A DNA stretch of 55,678 nt from a virus. The notes beneath the pieces were generated by a model that saw nothing but the letters and a program-made list of their open reading frames with translations, did not search any database and had not been told where the DNA came from. Below, piece after piece: positions 29,068 to 39,854 of this stretch. How positions within the stretch are numbered: the first letter of the stretch is position 1; each line of letters starts with the position of its first letter. The translations under genes and the position numbers were made by a program. Location of the stretch: the IMG/VR virus record IMGVR_UViG_3300021085_000038, positions 1 through 55,678 of that record, one strand, 5' to 3'.

Positions 29068-32000
29068 ATTGCATACTAAAAAGTTCTAACATGTCACGAT
29101 CCATAGTGCTGTTTTCTTCCTTACCGAAAGCATCTTCCTCTATAACACGTATCTCATATCTACTACCTGCTGCGGTAGCACTTACAGCTTCTAAGGCTAA
29201 TTTATTAGCAACTTTTCTAACAGTTGTACCTTGTCCTTTTGCTAATTCTCTTAGTAGTTCTTCGAACTTAGCAGGTTGTGAAACGATAACGGCTAATACA
29301 TTAGATGCTACTTCTTTCTGTAACTTTTCTGCTTCAGCTATAGGTACACTGGTAATTCTGCGTAGCATAGCGGCTGTGGGGTTCATGTAACCTGCTGTTA
29401 ATAGAATGGCTGTAGATACCGCATCTCGTATGTCTTCGCTACGTGCTGCATTTACTATAGTATCTGATCCTGCCTGAGAAACTTTCAGACGGCTAGGTAG
29501 AGATGTCTGATACATCATGTTAACAACATCAGTAACAGCTTCTGCCATTGCACTGTCATTACCATATACCACATTAATAGACTTAAATAAGTTACTTGTA
29601 TCATCTGCACTTAATTTACTAACTGCACCTATATTTATATTTTTACGTGCTTTTGTACCTGTCTTTAATGCAGTACCTGTAGCACCAAATATCTTTTCTC
29701 CTACCGTGTTCAACGCTACGGCTTGCAAAGCTTCTCTGGCTAACTTCTTTTGAGCATCATCAGGTAACAAATCAATCTTATTTACTAACTCTTGCATCCT
29801 GTTAGCAGAGTTTTTAGATGTCATAATTGATTGTATTACATCTTTAGCACTAGAAGTTACGGTACTTGCTCCCGTACCTGTAGCAGTGGTATCTATAAGT
29901 TGCTTTACCACACCTTCATGAGCTTGCTTAATACTAGCATCTAGCTCTTTAACTAATAAATCATTTGCGGCTTTAACATCCCCAAGACCTGAGTGTGCTG
30001 CGCTAACCTGATCAAAAGCCTTCTGCACACGATTTAATAGGTCTTGATCACCTAATCTCTGTAACTGCTCCCGTACAGGAGCGAATGCATTGAACAGTAC
30101 TTTCTCAGGATCTCCTCCTCCAGCACCAGATGCTAGTACATCTCTAAGACTGTTTGCTGCTTTTGCTACAAACATATCACGGAAAGACCCTTTTAATTCT
30201 TCGGGATTAACTATGTCTTTTGCTGCAAAGATAAGACCGTCCATTAACGTACCTGTTTCATCAGCAATTACTTCATTAACAAACTGACTTCCTGCAAGCA
30301 CTACATCGTCTTGGTTTCTTTGTCCTGGCCCAGGATAATTAGCATCCTCATAATCAAACTTACGCATTTCTTGAAATGTATCAGTTAAACGCCGCATAGG
30401 CTCAGACCTAGCAAACTGTGCTTTAGCTAAAATATACTTATCATCAGCGGCTTTGTAGGCATCGGCTATCGCTGGATTATCTACAGTTCTAAGGACATAT
30501 TCCATTTGTCCGTTTTTGTTATCTGTTATATGGTTTCTAAAAGAAATTAGCTTTTGTTGTACTGACGGCTGATCACTGTAAGCATCTATAACTCGTGCTA
30601 ATCTTGCTTTTAAGGTATACAAATCTTTAAAGTTTAAACCTTCTCCAATGTTTTCCATTACATCATCAACAGGACTATCAAATAGTTCATTGAGAGCGGC
30701 TTTAGTTCTGCCACCTGTATTATCTATTAGGTTAATGCTCTCTGTTACTTCTGCTAATTTAGAGTTGAATAAATCAACATCAATCGGTGCTTCTGGTAGA
30801 TTTTTATATGCCAGATCAACTTCATCCATTACTGCAACAAACTCATCATAAACATCAGTACTAACTAATTCAGTTAATTTCTGACGCATCTCGTTGTTGG
30901 TATTGGTGAATAAATTATCAGTGCCTGTTAAATCACCTACAATGTCTTGCAACACAGGGTTGTCTATAATTACATCTGATTGGGCATTTAGTATTTCATC
31001 AGTCTGTGAATTAAGCTCATTCTTCTGTAGGTTTAAGGCGGCTACTTCATCATCAGCACTTTTTACAACTTGAGATGCAACCGATTGAGCTGCCCCATCC
31101 ACATCTCCACCTATTTCTGCTGCTTCAGTTATAAACTCCCCTATTTGATTAGGTACACTATCAACAGTTGCAGCTACTCTTGAATCACTTAACTGGCTTC
31201 TAAACAAACCAATCATTGACGAAGACATACGAGCAGCTTCAGTATTTACTAACTCTTCGAATGCTTCCGCAGACATTGTATTTTTTAAACCTGCCCGTGT
31301 TTCTCTAATATATGCATCAGAAGACATCATGATAGCATTGGTAGTATCAGCGGTTATTTCACCTGTAACATCGCCCAGCGCAACTTTTATAATTCTATTA
31401 TCATTTAGCTTGTCTGCCAGGGATGAAATTCTAAGCTTTAATTGTGCGGGTTTTAAATTAACAATATCAGGATCAAGGTATTTAAATACTTCTAATATAG
31501 TACCATCTTGTACTGCCTTTTTAAGAGCATTCTTATTAAGTGCTTGTTTACCTGCTGATACTTTACCATAGGCAAAACCAAAGCCTCTTCCTAATAGAGA
31601 TAATGCACCATCCATTACACCATTAAGAGCTAAACCATCAATAAACATTGCTAAGTTTTTAGCATTTTGATCACTGATGTTTGGCAACAAATCATTAACA
31701 GCACTTGGTTTAACAAATAAACCCTCGTCACCCTCTCCTGACATAACCGTTTCAGATACAGCACCACCAAGGGCTACAGCAAGAGCAGTACCTTTTGTAC
31801 CTACATCTCCTGACTTACCTGCGGTAGATGCATACTTTATAAGACCCCCGCCATATTTTAATACTTTAGTTACTGGTAATGTAGGAGCAGCTATAGATAG
31901 GATAGTAGACGCAATCTCTTCGCCTCCTGATAAATCCATATCTGGTCTGGATTCAGCAAACTTGCTTTTACCCATTATAGCGCCTTCAGTAATCAGACCT

Positions 32001-32668
32001 CCAAGTTCTTGGTATATATTTCTACCTGCCTGATCTATCACTCTTCTAAATCCAGAACTATCAAATTCAGGGTTTGGAATTAAAACCTTTTCATAATTAT
32101 ATTTTGTTACATTACCTTCTGCATCTTTTACAGGGATGTAGCGGTCATAAATTTGATTAACACCTTCTGTATAAAAGGCATCACTTTCGTATAAATCCTT
32201 GACTGCCGTAGAATATTTTTCAATCTCTACATTATAAGTATCTCGTGCAACTTGAGATTTCTTTTTTGGTGCGCCTTCTGGATTTACAGCATCATAAAAC
32301 ATTGCGCCAATGCTATCAAACACACTTAGATTTGGCTTTTCTAGCTTATTACCATCTTCAAGAGTTACTTCACCATATAAGTTATCATAAGTGAAAGAAT
32401 CTCTCTTGTCCTTTTCAATAACAGGAGCTTTTACCTTAGATGTTTCATTGCTGTATTTTTCAGCTTCTTGCTGCCATTCATCTTCTGTACCTCCATATAG
32501 TTTTAAGGGTTCTGGTACAGAAAGATTATTTGCATTTAAGAAATCTAACTCTTCATCATTTAGTTCAGTTGAAGTAGTCGTATCCTCTTCCTCAAGAGGT
32601 ACAGGGATTGGTAAGTTGTTATCTTCTAAAAATTTCAACTCTTCTGGAGTTAATGTAGTATCAGCCAT
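29066..32668 (-). CDS. Large internal virion (ejection) protein
   Basis: About 1200 residues from the ATG at 32668, chosen for the AGGAG site 8 bases upstream. The N-terminus has a duplicated motif (LTPEELKFLEDNNLPIPVP and LNDEELDFLNANNLSVPEP). The middle (~230-380) is Gly/Ala-rich with possible membrane-active helices, and the rest is long alpha-helix and coiled coil. The size, last position in the virion operon and lack of enzymatic motifs fit the inner-core proteins that podoviruses eject to form a DNA channel. The family is inferred by architecture. Confidence 0.7.
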   Translation of the reverse strand: MADTTLTPEELKFLEDNNLPIPVPLEEEDTTTSTELNDEELDFLNANNLSVPEPLKLYGGTEDEWQQEAEKYSNETSKVKAPVIEKDKRDSFTYDNLYGEVTLEDGNKLEKPNLSVFDSIGAMFYDAVNPEGAPKKKSQVARDTYNVEIEKYSTAVKDLYESDAFYTEGVNQIYDRYIPVKDAEGNVTKYNYEKVLIPNPEFDSSGFRRVIDQAGRNIYQELGGLITEGAIMGKSKFAESRPDMDLSGGEEIASTILSIAAPTLPVTKVLKYGGGLIKYASTAGKSGDVGTKGTALAVALGGAVSETVMSGEGDEGLFVKPSAVNDLLPNISDQNAKNLAMFIDGLALNGVMDGALSLLGRGFGFAYGKVSAGKQALNKNALKKAVQDGTILEVFKYLDPDIVNLKPAQLKLRISSLADKLNDNRIIKVALGDVTGEITADTTNAIMMSSDAYIRETRAGLKNTMSAEAFEELVNTEAARMSSSMIGLFRSQLSDSRVAATVDSVPNQIGEFITEAAEIGGDVDGAAQSVASQVVKSADDEVAALNLQKNELNSQTDEILNAQSDVIIDNPVLQDIVGDLTGTDNLFTNTNNEMRQKLTELVSTDVYDEFVAVMDEVDLAYKNLPEAPIDVDLFNSKLAEVTESINLIDNTGGRTKAALNELFDSPVDDVMENIGEGLNFKDLYTLKARLARVIDAYSDQPSVQQKLISFRNHITDNKNGQMEYVLRTVDNPAIADAYKAADDKYILAKAQFARSEPMRRLTDTFQEMRKFDYEDANYPGPGQRNQDDVVLAGSQFVNEVIADETGTLMDGLIFAAKDIVNPEELKGSFRDMFVAKAANSLRDVLASGAGGGDPEKVLFNAFAPVREQLQRLGDQDLLNRVQKAFDQVSAAHSGLGDVKAANDLLVKELDASIKQAHEGVVKQLIDTTATGTGASTVTSSAKDVIQSIMTSKNSANRMQELVNKIDLLPDDAQKKLAREALQAVALNTVGEKIFGATGTALKTGTKARKNINIGAVSKLSADDTSNLFKSINVVYGNDSAMAEAVTDVVNMMYQTSLPSRLKVSQAGSDTIVNAARSEDIRDAVSTAILLTAGYMNPTAAMLRRITSVPIAEAEKLQKEVASNVLAVIVSQPAKFEELLRELAKGQGTTVRKVANKLALEAVSATAAGSRYEIRVIEEDAFGKEENSTMDRDMLELFSMQ

Positions 32669-32672
32669 ATTA

Positions 32673-34985
32673 TTACTCCTGAGTTCCAAATTCTTTTCTA
32701 AGTACATCTACTGGGATGTCGTAGGTCTTAGATAATATATCCAAGTATTTATTGGCTTCGACTTCACCTTGGCTACCAAGAATCCCACTATATGCATCCA
32801 GATTTTGTGCATATGTAGGTGCGTTTTTATAGGTTGAAAGTGCTTGACCAATTGTAGGGGTAATTTCAGATGTATTATTTCCACCGTTACCTGGTGGTGG
32901 GTTTTGTACTGTAGCTTTTGTGGTTGCGTATTCTACAAGATGAGACAACCCACGACCTTCTAGATACTGCTCTACAGACTGTGTATATCCAGAGGATAAG
33001 TTCTTAGATGGATCTAGTTGATCTAGTATTTTAATCTGTGCGCTTGTTCCTACAAGGTCGTTAATTCTACCTTTAACTTTTTCAATACCCTCAAGTGACC
33101 TTGATCTTAGGTTATTACTAAATGTTGTGTAATCCGATCCAGGGCCAACAATCTGTAACGCATTCTTGAAGTCTGTATTAGATAGCCCAGCGCCACGTTG
33201 TTCAAGTGATACTGTTGCATATAAGTATGCATATTTAAGTAGCTCTGCTTCGAACTGAGAAGCTTTAGATGCAACGCCATCTTCACCAACAGACACACTA
33301 TCTATATAGCTGAATACTTCATCATCCGAGCTACCTTTTAAGTACATCTCATTGAGAGCTTTGTATTCATTATCGATGCGTTTAATAAGACGCTGTATAT
33401 CACCGCCGACTGTGGTCAATATTTCAGGAGATCCGCCTTTGCTAGGATCAATGAAGGATTCTAGCTTTTCAGCAGACTGCAACATAGTAGCCATCTCACG
33501 ACGACTTTCTGTTAATGGTACTAGAACCTTATCATTCATCTGAGACACTGTTTGCGCCTGTGCTTGTAGGGTTTTAATAGCTACACTACTTACATTGTTA
33601 TTTGTAGGTACAACTCTTTGCCTATCAATATCAAACAACTGTCCGTTTTTAGTAGGTGCAGTTGTTGCTATTATCGTGTCACCATTTTCGTCTTGATAAG
33701 TAGAGATTAAGAAACCTGCGCTTGTATCTAGTTCGATTTCAGCAGGGACATTTGCACGAGCCTTCTTCAATGACTCTAGCTGAGATTTCATTTGCCCTTT
33801 AGCAGTAGCAATAGCAACATCAAGTGTTGCACCTTTGATAGTATCCCAATCTTTTATATCAAAATCTTCCTTGCGACCTTTAAGTATAGCGTCAGCAGCT
33901 TTCTGCATTTCGGTAGTTTCGAATGGGTTATCTCTAGTACCTTGTAGTCCATTATCGTCTAATTTAGATAACTTTCTACCCATTTCCTTGTACTTTGAAT
34001 CAATAACTTGGTTAAATAGTTTTGCTTGAGCTTCTTCTAAACCTCCTGCCTCTATAGATCCTTCAAGTATTGATAAATCTAATTGATTTACTTCCACTAA
34101 TGTTAAAGGTTTCTTTAAAGATTTTACTAAAACCTCGCCAAGTTCAGTGACTTTCTTAGCTAATTCTTTTCCGTTTTGTAACTGTGTATTATTTTCAAAC
34201 CCAGCCGCTATTTGTATATAATTATCAGCAGTTATGTCTGCATAAGGAATTATCTGTGCTTCCTTATCAAGTATTGCTTGGTTTTCTGTAACCCAGTTAG
34301 TGATTTTTTGTTTATCTTCAGATGACATGGTAGCATCTTTTAATGCAGCAGCTCTACCTGCTTCTCCTAAATCTACTATTTCCTTGGTTGTTATAGCTAC
34401 GGATTGATATCTACTGACAGGTTCTTTATCTTCACCACCTACAGGAGCATTTTCTGTATCTGTTGTAGAAAACACAGTTTCCGTTTCTGTATCTAGAGTA
34501 CTTTCAATACTGTTGTCATCAAGTGCTGCGGCAGTGTCATCATTTTCAGGTACATTGTTTTTAGTAATATCCACTACAGGTGTTGTGTTAATAATAGGCG
34601 AACTACCATATGCAAATTCTGGAGAAAACTGTTTGTTGGGATCGCCGTAATAAGATATAGCGTCCTTACCCATTATTTGTACGTCTTTAAGAATATCTAA
34701 TCGTACACCAGGTACAACTTTTTTAGGATCAAGATTTTGTTCTCTTAGAATAATGCTAACTATTTTTGCATCTTTCTTATCCTGGGCATCTTTGGCCGCC
34801 GCTTTTTCTGCCGCATCAGCGGCTGCTTTAGCATCTGCCTTTTCTTTTTCGTAAGCTATTTCAGCTTCACGCTTATCTTTAGCAATCTTCGCAGGTACAT
34901 ATACACTGGCAAACCCTGTTAAGGCATCGCCGATAGCATTACTCTTAGGTGCATAATCTTGAGGGTTTGTATTACGCCATGCCAT
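32673..34985 (-). CDS. Internal virion / structural protein
   Basis: About 770 residues from the ATG at 34985, which follows GAGG at suitable spacing; an upstream in-frame ATG would overlap the previous gene heavily. The N-terminus (AWRNTNPQDYAPKSNAIGDALTGFASVYVPAKI) is typical of marine podovirus internal proteins. Next is a helical Ala/Lys-rich stretch (AYEKEKADAKAAADAAEKAAAKD) and then long helices. It probably forms part of the ejectosome with its neighbours. No enzyme motif is seen. Confidence 0.7.
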   Translation of the reverse strand: MAWRNTNPQDYAPKSNAIGDALTGFASVYVPAKIAKDKREAEIAYEKEKADAKAAADAAEKAAAKDAQDKKDAKIVSIILREQNLDPKKVVPGVRLDILKDVQIMGKDAISYYGDPNKQFSPEFAYGSSPIINTTPVVDITKNNVPENDDTAAALDDNSIESTLDTETETVFSTTDTENAPVGGEDKEPVSRYQSVAITTKEIVDLGEAGRAAALKDATMSSEDKQKITNWVTENQAILDKEAQIIPYADITADNYIQIAAGFENNTQLQNGKELAKKVTELGEVLVKSLKKPLTLVEVNQLDLSILEGSIEAGGLEEAQAKLFNQVIDSKYKEMGRKLSKLDDNGLQGTRDNPFETTEMQKAADAILKGRKEDFDIKDWDTIKGATLDVAIATAKGQMKSQLESLKKARANVPAEIELDTSAGFLISTYQDENGDTIIATTAPTKNGQLFDIDRQRVVPTNNNVSSVAIKTLQAQAQTVSQMNDKVLVPLTESRREMATMLQSAEKLESFIDPSKGGSPEILTTVGGDIQRLIKRIDNEYKALNEMYLKGSSDDEVFSYIDSVSVGEDGVASKASQFEAELLKYAYLYATVSLEQRGAGLSNTDFKNALQIVGPGSDYTTFSNNLRSRSLEGIEKVKGRINDLVGTSAQIKILDQLDPSKNLSSGYTQSVEQYLEGRGLSHLVEYATTKATVQNPPPGNGGNNTSEITPTIGQALSTYKNAPTYAQNLDAYSGILGSQGEVEANKYLDILSKTYDIPVDVLRKEFGTQE

Positions 34986-35550
34986 CGATGTTTTCCTCTT
35001 CAACTGGTTCTTCGCTATCTGCGTCCATGCCAAGCATTGAGGCTTGTTCTTCCTCACTAGCGGTCATTTTATCTTGATCCATAGGAGCGCCCATTAGACC
35101 TCCTTCAGGAATAGCTGATACTACTTCTTCTGGTGTATCTTCCATTTCCTCATCATCATCATCTTCAACAATGCCCATCGCCATTTTAAGCAATGTAGGT
35201 GTGATCTTAACCCTGTCAGATGTATCTGTACCCATGTCGTACTTGTAGCCATTGGTTTGAGCAAGTACCTCGATGTACCTAGCTACTGGCCCACTAATAA
35301 GTATAGCCAGATCAATTGGTATTTTACCTTTAGCAATTGACTGCATCAAAAGGCCTGAGACAACTGTCGTAACTGTCGTATCAATCTGTAGTAACGAGTA
35401 TACTAACTCTGCTTGTTCTTCTTGGGATATACGAGATATCATATAGCTGACTGCTTCATCGTAATCAGTAATATCAGGCGGTCTGTGCCAAGGGTAATTA
35501 CGGGTGTCGGCTAATAAATTAGCACCAGGAACGGGCGCATCAATCTTCAT
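34972..35550 (-). CDS. Acidic virion-cluster protein
   Basis: A 192-residue protein with a structured first half (YPWHRPPDITDYDEAVSYMISRISQEEQAELVYSLL) and a very acidic second half (EDDDDEEMEDTPEEVV, EEENIDGMA). The acidic part may act as a chaperone for neighbouring virion proteins or mimic DNA. It overlaps both neighbours (11 and 14 bases). The family is not recognised. Confidence 0.65.
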   Translation of the reverse strand: MKIDAPVPGANLLADTRNYPWHRPPDITDYDEAVSYMISRISQEEQAELVYSLLQIDTTVTTVVSGLLMQSIAKGKIPIDLAILISGPVARYIEVLAQTNGYKYDMGTDTSDRVKITPTLLKMAMGIVEDDDDEEMEDTPEEVVSAIPEGGLMGAPMDQDKMTASEEEQASMLGMDADSEEPVEEENIDGMA

Positions 35551-35725
35551 CTGTAGTTTCCTCTACTTCTGGTGCATCCCCTTCTTCTTCCATAGCCTTT
35601 TTAAAGCCATCAAAATATTCAGGAGTGTACTTTACTTCGCCACCACTAACCTCCATGAGGTTCTTAGGCATTTTACCATCCATAAATTGTTTGATGGATT
35701 TCTTTACTGCTTCTTGAAATGTCAT
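35540..35725 (-). CDS. Small hypothetical virion-cluster protein
   Basis: A 61-residue protein, MTFQEAVKKSIKQFMDGKMPKNLMEVSGGEVKYTPEYFDGFKKAMEEEGDAPEVEETTDED, with helical and acidic ends. It is encoded between two structural genes and overlaps the next start by 11 bases. Probably a minor assembly factor; the function is unknown. Confidence 0.65.
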   Translation of the reverse strand: MTFQEAVKKSIKQFMDGKMPKNLMEVSGGEVKYTPEYFDGFKKAMEEEGDAPEVEETTDED

Positions 35726-35749
35726 TGGATCATCCCGTGTATTTATTAA

Positions 35750-37870
35750 TTATTTACTGATATAAGCAGCACCGATTTGTCCGATAGCATTCCAAATACC
35801 ACTACTTGAACTACTACCCTTTGATGCCCCTGCAATCTCTGCCGCAAGGATCTGTGCTTCTAATGTGGCTTCTGTTTGTGCGCCTTTAAACATATAGTCC
35901 AACAGGCTATCTATACGATCCCAAAGACGGTTCAGTCCCTCTTGGTTCATATCCATAGAGTTCTTGATATCCGCAGAATATGCTTCAAACATCATTTCAG
36001 AGTTGGAAGTTAAAACTTCTTGTCGCCACTTGGCGTTAGCAGTATCTACATTAAATTGCATGTTTGCGTAAAACTGATCACGGCTATCTTGCATTTTAGC
36101 ATTAAACTCAGATGCATCATTAATTTCACCTGCATTGAAACGCTTCATAATATTGATTTGCTCACTATTATGCGTTTGAACTTGTACGCTCATAGTGTCG
36201 TAAAACTTCTGAAACTCGTTAGCATTTTCTGCACCAAAGATACGTGCTGCATTAATAGCTGCCTGATCATTAAAGATAGCATCCATCATTAACTGGGTGT
36301 TTAGCACTTCAGCTTGTTGTTCATTGGTTAGGTTAGCTAAGTCCATCTCTAAGAAGTTACGTGCATTCTGTACCGCAGCTTCTTGTCTTGCATCTAGGTT
36401 AGCTGTTTCAAAGTTAGCTAATACACTTGCTTTATTTATAATTGCTTGTTGTTTATTATCTAAATTCTTTATTGTAATAGTTTGGAAGAATGAAGCTTCT
36501 TTTTCTGCAACTCCTAATACAGCTTCCATAATAGCATTAGACATAGCGGCGGTTTGTGCCGTGCCTGTGATACCACTGAATGCCATAGTACGTGATACAT
36601 CACGAGACAAGCTTTGCGCCCACGGTGGGATAATAGGGTCACCTTTAGAGTTCTTAAACTCCGCAGATATAATTTCCATCTGCCCTAATATTGTAGCCTT
36701 ACTATCTGTGTAATTACCTTCACCTAGCTTTTGTGCAAGTAATTTACCTGCCACAGTAGATGTATCAATAATCGTACTGATATCTTGAGTAGCGAAGTCA
36801 TTAAGAGCATTACCAACAACGCTGGTAGTACCATCAGCATTTACACCAGTAGCAGCACCTACCATATCGATCTGTTCTGCTTCTATCGTAGTGTCTGCAT
36901 CTATTTCGCCTGTAGCAGCGTTAATAGTAGTAGCATCTGTACCCATTAAGTCAGAAGTAGTTGATGCTTCATAGTTAACAGGTGCTGCGGCATCAGGGGC
37001 GGTAACTTCTGCTACATCTGACATCAATGCAGGATCAACTACAGGTGTATCACCCAGCGCATAATTAGGATTATTGGGATCTAGTAATGCTTTAGCATCT
37101 TCAGGATCAATTAAAACACCATTCTCGTTAACAATATCTGCTAAGTTTAAACCTTTGCTTTTTAGATACCCTGCTGGATCTTCTGTAATAGCTTTTAGGT
37201 CTTCATTAGAAGCAAATATTCCTGCCTTCTTAGCCCATGCAAGTACGTTATCCGCATTAAGTTCCATGCCAGAAGTAGAACCAGTACTTGTATTTGAGTT
37301 TTCTATCTCTTCTTGTAGGATCTTGTCAGCCGCATCATTATCGCCATTGGCAATAGCTTCGGCTGCCTTGATTGCATACCCATTAGTGCTTTTGTTATAC
37401 CCTTCTTCACCAGGCACTTTACCTGAAGCATCTATTTTTAATGCATCAACAAGTTTACCATTAACTTCTTTAACTTCGTAAGGAAGCCCTAAGAAATTGT
37501 AAGAGTAAGTAAATCCTGTCTCTTTATTTTTATAGGTCTGGTAGCCATCAACTACTTTACTTTCTTGAGTTTTAGGATCAAGCCCATTAGCCCACCCCGC
37601 AAGTTTACCTATAAAAGGTATGGCAGGAGTTATCGCCCCTGTAATGGCATTAAATACACCACTAGGTGCTTTGCCTTTAACTTCAGCGGGTTCTACTACG
37701 GGTGTGGGTTTGGCTGCACCGTATCCTGGAGGCGTAGCAGTAACAACTACGGGTTTCTTATCATTGTCATCATTGTGGGTTGTAGCATTGTAAGAGCTAT
37801 GCAATGCCCCTGCTGAAGATCCTACCATAGATGCCCCTCCAGCGTTAGCATCCATATTATATTTACCCAT
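35750..37870 (-). CDS. Internal virion protein, Asn/Ala-rich helical
   Basis: A 706-residue protein. A Gly/Ala N-terminus with a short hydrophobic segment (GVFNAITGAITPAIPFIGKLAGWANGL) is followed by an acidic Thr/Ala/Asp linker (~260-360). A long helical C-terminal half (LANFETANLDARQEAAVQNARNFLEMDLANL...) resembles internal proteins common in marine podo- and cyanophages. It likely belongs to the ejection apparatus. Confidence 0.7.
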   Translation of the reverse strand: MGKYNMDANAGGASMVGSSAGALHSSYNATTHNDDNDKKPVVVTATPPGYGAAKPTPVVEPAEVKGKAPSGVFNAITGAITPAIPFIGKLAGWANGLDPKTQESKVVDGYQTYKNKETGFTYSYNFLGLPYEVKEVNGKLVDALKIDASGKVPGEEGYNKSTNGYAIKAAEAIANGDNDAADKILQEEIENSNTSTGSTSGMELNADNVLAWAKKAGIFASNEDLKAITEDPAGYLKSKGLNLADIVNENGVLIDPEDAKALLDPNNPNYALGDTPVVDPALMSDVAEVTAPDAAAPVNYEASTTSDLMGTDATTINAATGEIDADTTIEAEQIDMVGAATGVNADGTTSVVGNALNDFATQDISTIIDTSTVAGKLLAQKLGEGNYTDSKATILGQMEIISAEFKNSKGDPIIPPWAQSLSRDVSRTMAFSGITGTAQTAAMSNAIMEAVLGVAEKEASFFQTITIKNLDNKQQAIINKASVLANFETANLDARQEAAVQNARNFLEMDLANLTNEQQAEVLNTQLMMDAIFNDQAAINAARIFGAENANEFQKFYDTMSVQVQTHNSEQINIMKRFNAGEINDASEFNAKMQDSRDQFYANMQFNVDTANAKWRQEVLTSNSEMMFEAYSADIKNSMDMNQEGLNRLWDRIDSLLDYMFKGAQTEATLEAQILAAEIAGASKGSSSSSGIWNAIGQIGAAYISK

Positions 37871-37879
37871 TATATATCC

Positions 37880-39853
37880 TTACCTAGTTGTAGCAAACGG
37901 AGAAGCAAACCCAGATACAGGAACTTGACCAGACATAGCAGGAGATAAATTACCTATTGAGGCATTTGCTCCCTGCACGTTTTGCATGTTTTGTAGATCA
38001 GTTAGAGAACGGTTTATGTTAATTACCTTATCTCCAATGGCACGGCCTGTTACATCAAATGATCGTAATAGTAGATTACCCTGCTGATCCATATTGCGAG
38101 TAATTGTGTTACCTTGTGCATCTATACTTGATTTTATTAGAGCGCCTGTATCATCAAAAGCATTACCTAATTGATGGAAGTTTTGCCTCATTCCCATATC
38201 AAGGTCGTTCTGAGTAGATGCTACTTTAGCTAAATCTCTTGCAGCAGTTATCTGCCCAGCGCCTATATTATCAAAGCCTGTATTCATGTTGTTTTGTAGA
38301 GATCTCATGCCAGCAGTAAGCTCTGCATTATTAGCGTTTAAATTATTTGCAAACCCTAAATCGATGTCATTTCGTAAATTATCTATATTATTATTATAAT
38401 CTACATTATTGTTTCTTAATATATCACTAAGATTATTATTTTTTAGTGTCAAATTTCCGTTAATATCGGCAAAGCCACTTGCTGTTGCATTATTAGCATT
38501 TGCAAATTCACGATCAATAGCATCACTAACACCACTTAACTTGTTCTGGTTGTTCTCTGCTTGAGTTAGTACCTGATTAACATTTGTAGAAACTTGATCA
38601 ACTTGTTGTCCTGATGCATCAAACTTACTGGTGATCATGTTACCTTGATCATCCATAGTTCTTGTAAGCGTGTTACCTTGTGCATCGATGCTGTTGGATA
38701 TTAACTGTCCATTTTCATCGAAGCTAGATGATAGGGCTTGGTACTGCGCTCTTGTATTTGCATCTAAGTCTGCACCTGTTTGGTTCAGGAGAGACTTTAG
38801 GTTGTTCATACGATTACCTAGGTTGTTCTGTGTAGCTTCGTAAGTATCTCCTAGAGTATTAAATCCACCTTCTAGAGAACCGCTTATTGCACTGTTTTCT
38901 GCACTAAGATCACTAAACCCACCTTCAACGGCAGAACCTAATGCATTAGTAGAAGCCATAAGTGCATTGCCTAAGTTTTCCGTACCAGCAACACTTGCGT
39001 TAGCATAGTTACCAATATCTTCACGTAACCTTTGGTTTGCATTAGCATTAGCTTTCTGCATATCAGCACGGGTTTGTTGTGCTAGTTCTGTGTCTTCACC
39101 ATAGCGCTCTACATAATCATCAAAGCTAGAAGTAAATCCTTCTTGATTTGAGGCTAGACCTGCTTGGTTCTCTAAGCTTTGTGTAGCATAAATATCAGCA
39201 GTATCTGCCATAGTGTCTAAGCTAGACTGTAGTCCACCTTGACCATTTAAGACATTAGCTTGTGTTTCTGTAAGTGCAGTATTTGCATCATTAAACCCAG
39301 TTGATAATGCATCACTTGCCGCAGAGAATTGATTAGTACGATCATCTTGTGCAGCACCAAACTGTGCAGTTCTATCTGCCTGTGCATCAGAGAAACCTTG
39401 TGCTTGATCAACAAACCCTTGGTCTACAGCATTTTGCATATTAGTATTAGCTGCATCAACAGTATCAAACCGTCTACCAGCTTCATCAAAGCCTCCAGTT
39501 ACACTGGTGTTTAAATCAGAAAGACTATTAGCATTAGCTGTAGCATTATTCGCCATAGATGTAGCGTTGTTGGCTATACCTGTATTAGCGTTTGTAAGCT
39601 GTGTGTTTAAGCTTGTATTATACTTATCCATCAAATCTTGGATATTAGTAAAACCAGTGTTAACAGAAGAACCAACACCTGCAACTGAGCTATCTACATT
39701 ATCAAAACGACCATCAAATGTATCAAAGCGTTTATTAGCTTCTGCTGCTTCATCTGTAATCTGTCCAGATATACCAACCTGGTTGTCAGCTAAGTCTTGG
39801 TACTGGTCGTCTGATAAACCGCCATCGACCGTAGTTGTTCCACCGCCACCCAT
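37880..39853 (-). CDS. Repetitive, lysine-poor coiled virion protein
   Basis: A 657-residue protein rich in Asn, Asp, Gln, Ser and Thr, with only about ten Lys. It is built of short helical repeats such as GFDEAGRRFDTVDAANTN. A duplicated ~40-residue unit contains SIDAQGNTLTRTMDDQGN in the first copy and SIDAQGNTITRNMDQQGN in the second, roughly 200 residues apart. The repeats suggest an elongated fibre or inner-core rod. The neighbour at 39855 is a HlyC-type acyltransferase, for which the few Lys residues would be candidate targets (inference). Confidence 0.7.
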   Translation of the reverse strand: MGGGGTTTVDGGLSDDQYQDLADNQVGISGQITDEAAEANKRFDTFDGRFDNVDSSVAGVGSSVNTGFTNIQDLMDKYNTSLNTQLTNANTGIANNATSMANNATANANSLSDLNTSVTGGFDEAGRRFDTVDAANTNMQNAVDQGFVDQAQGFSDAQADRTAQFGAAQDDRTNQFSAASDALSTGFNDANTALTETQANVLNGQGGLQSSLDTMADTADIYATQSLENQAGLASNQEGFTSSFDDYVERYGEDTELAQQTRADMQKANANANQRLREDIGNYANASVAGTENLGNALMASTNALGSAVEGGFSDLSAENSAISGSLEGGFNTLGDTYEATQNNLGNRMNNLKSLLNQTGADLDANTRAQYQALSSSFDENGQLISNSIDAQGNTLTRTMDDQGNMITSKFDASGQQVDQVSTNVNQVLTQAENNQNKLSGVSDAIDREFANANNATASGFADINGNLTLKNNNLSDILRNNNVDYNNNIDNLRNDIDLGFANNLNANNAELTAGMRSLQNNMNTGFDNIGAGQITAARDLAKVASTQNDLDMGMRQNFHQLGNAFDDTGALIKSSIDAQGNTITRNMDQQGNLLLRSFDVTGRAIGDKVININRSLTDLQNMQNVQGANASIGNLSPAMSGQVPVSGFASPFATTR

Positions 39854-39854
39854 A

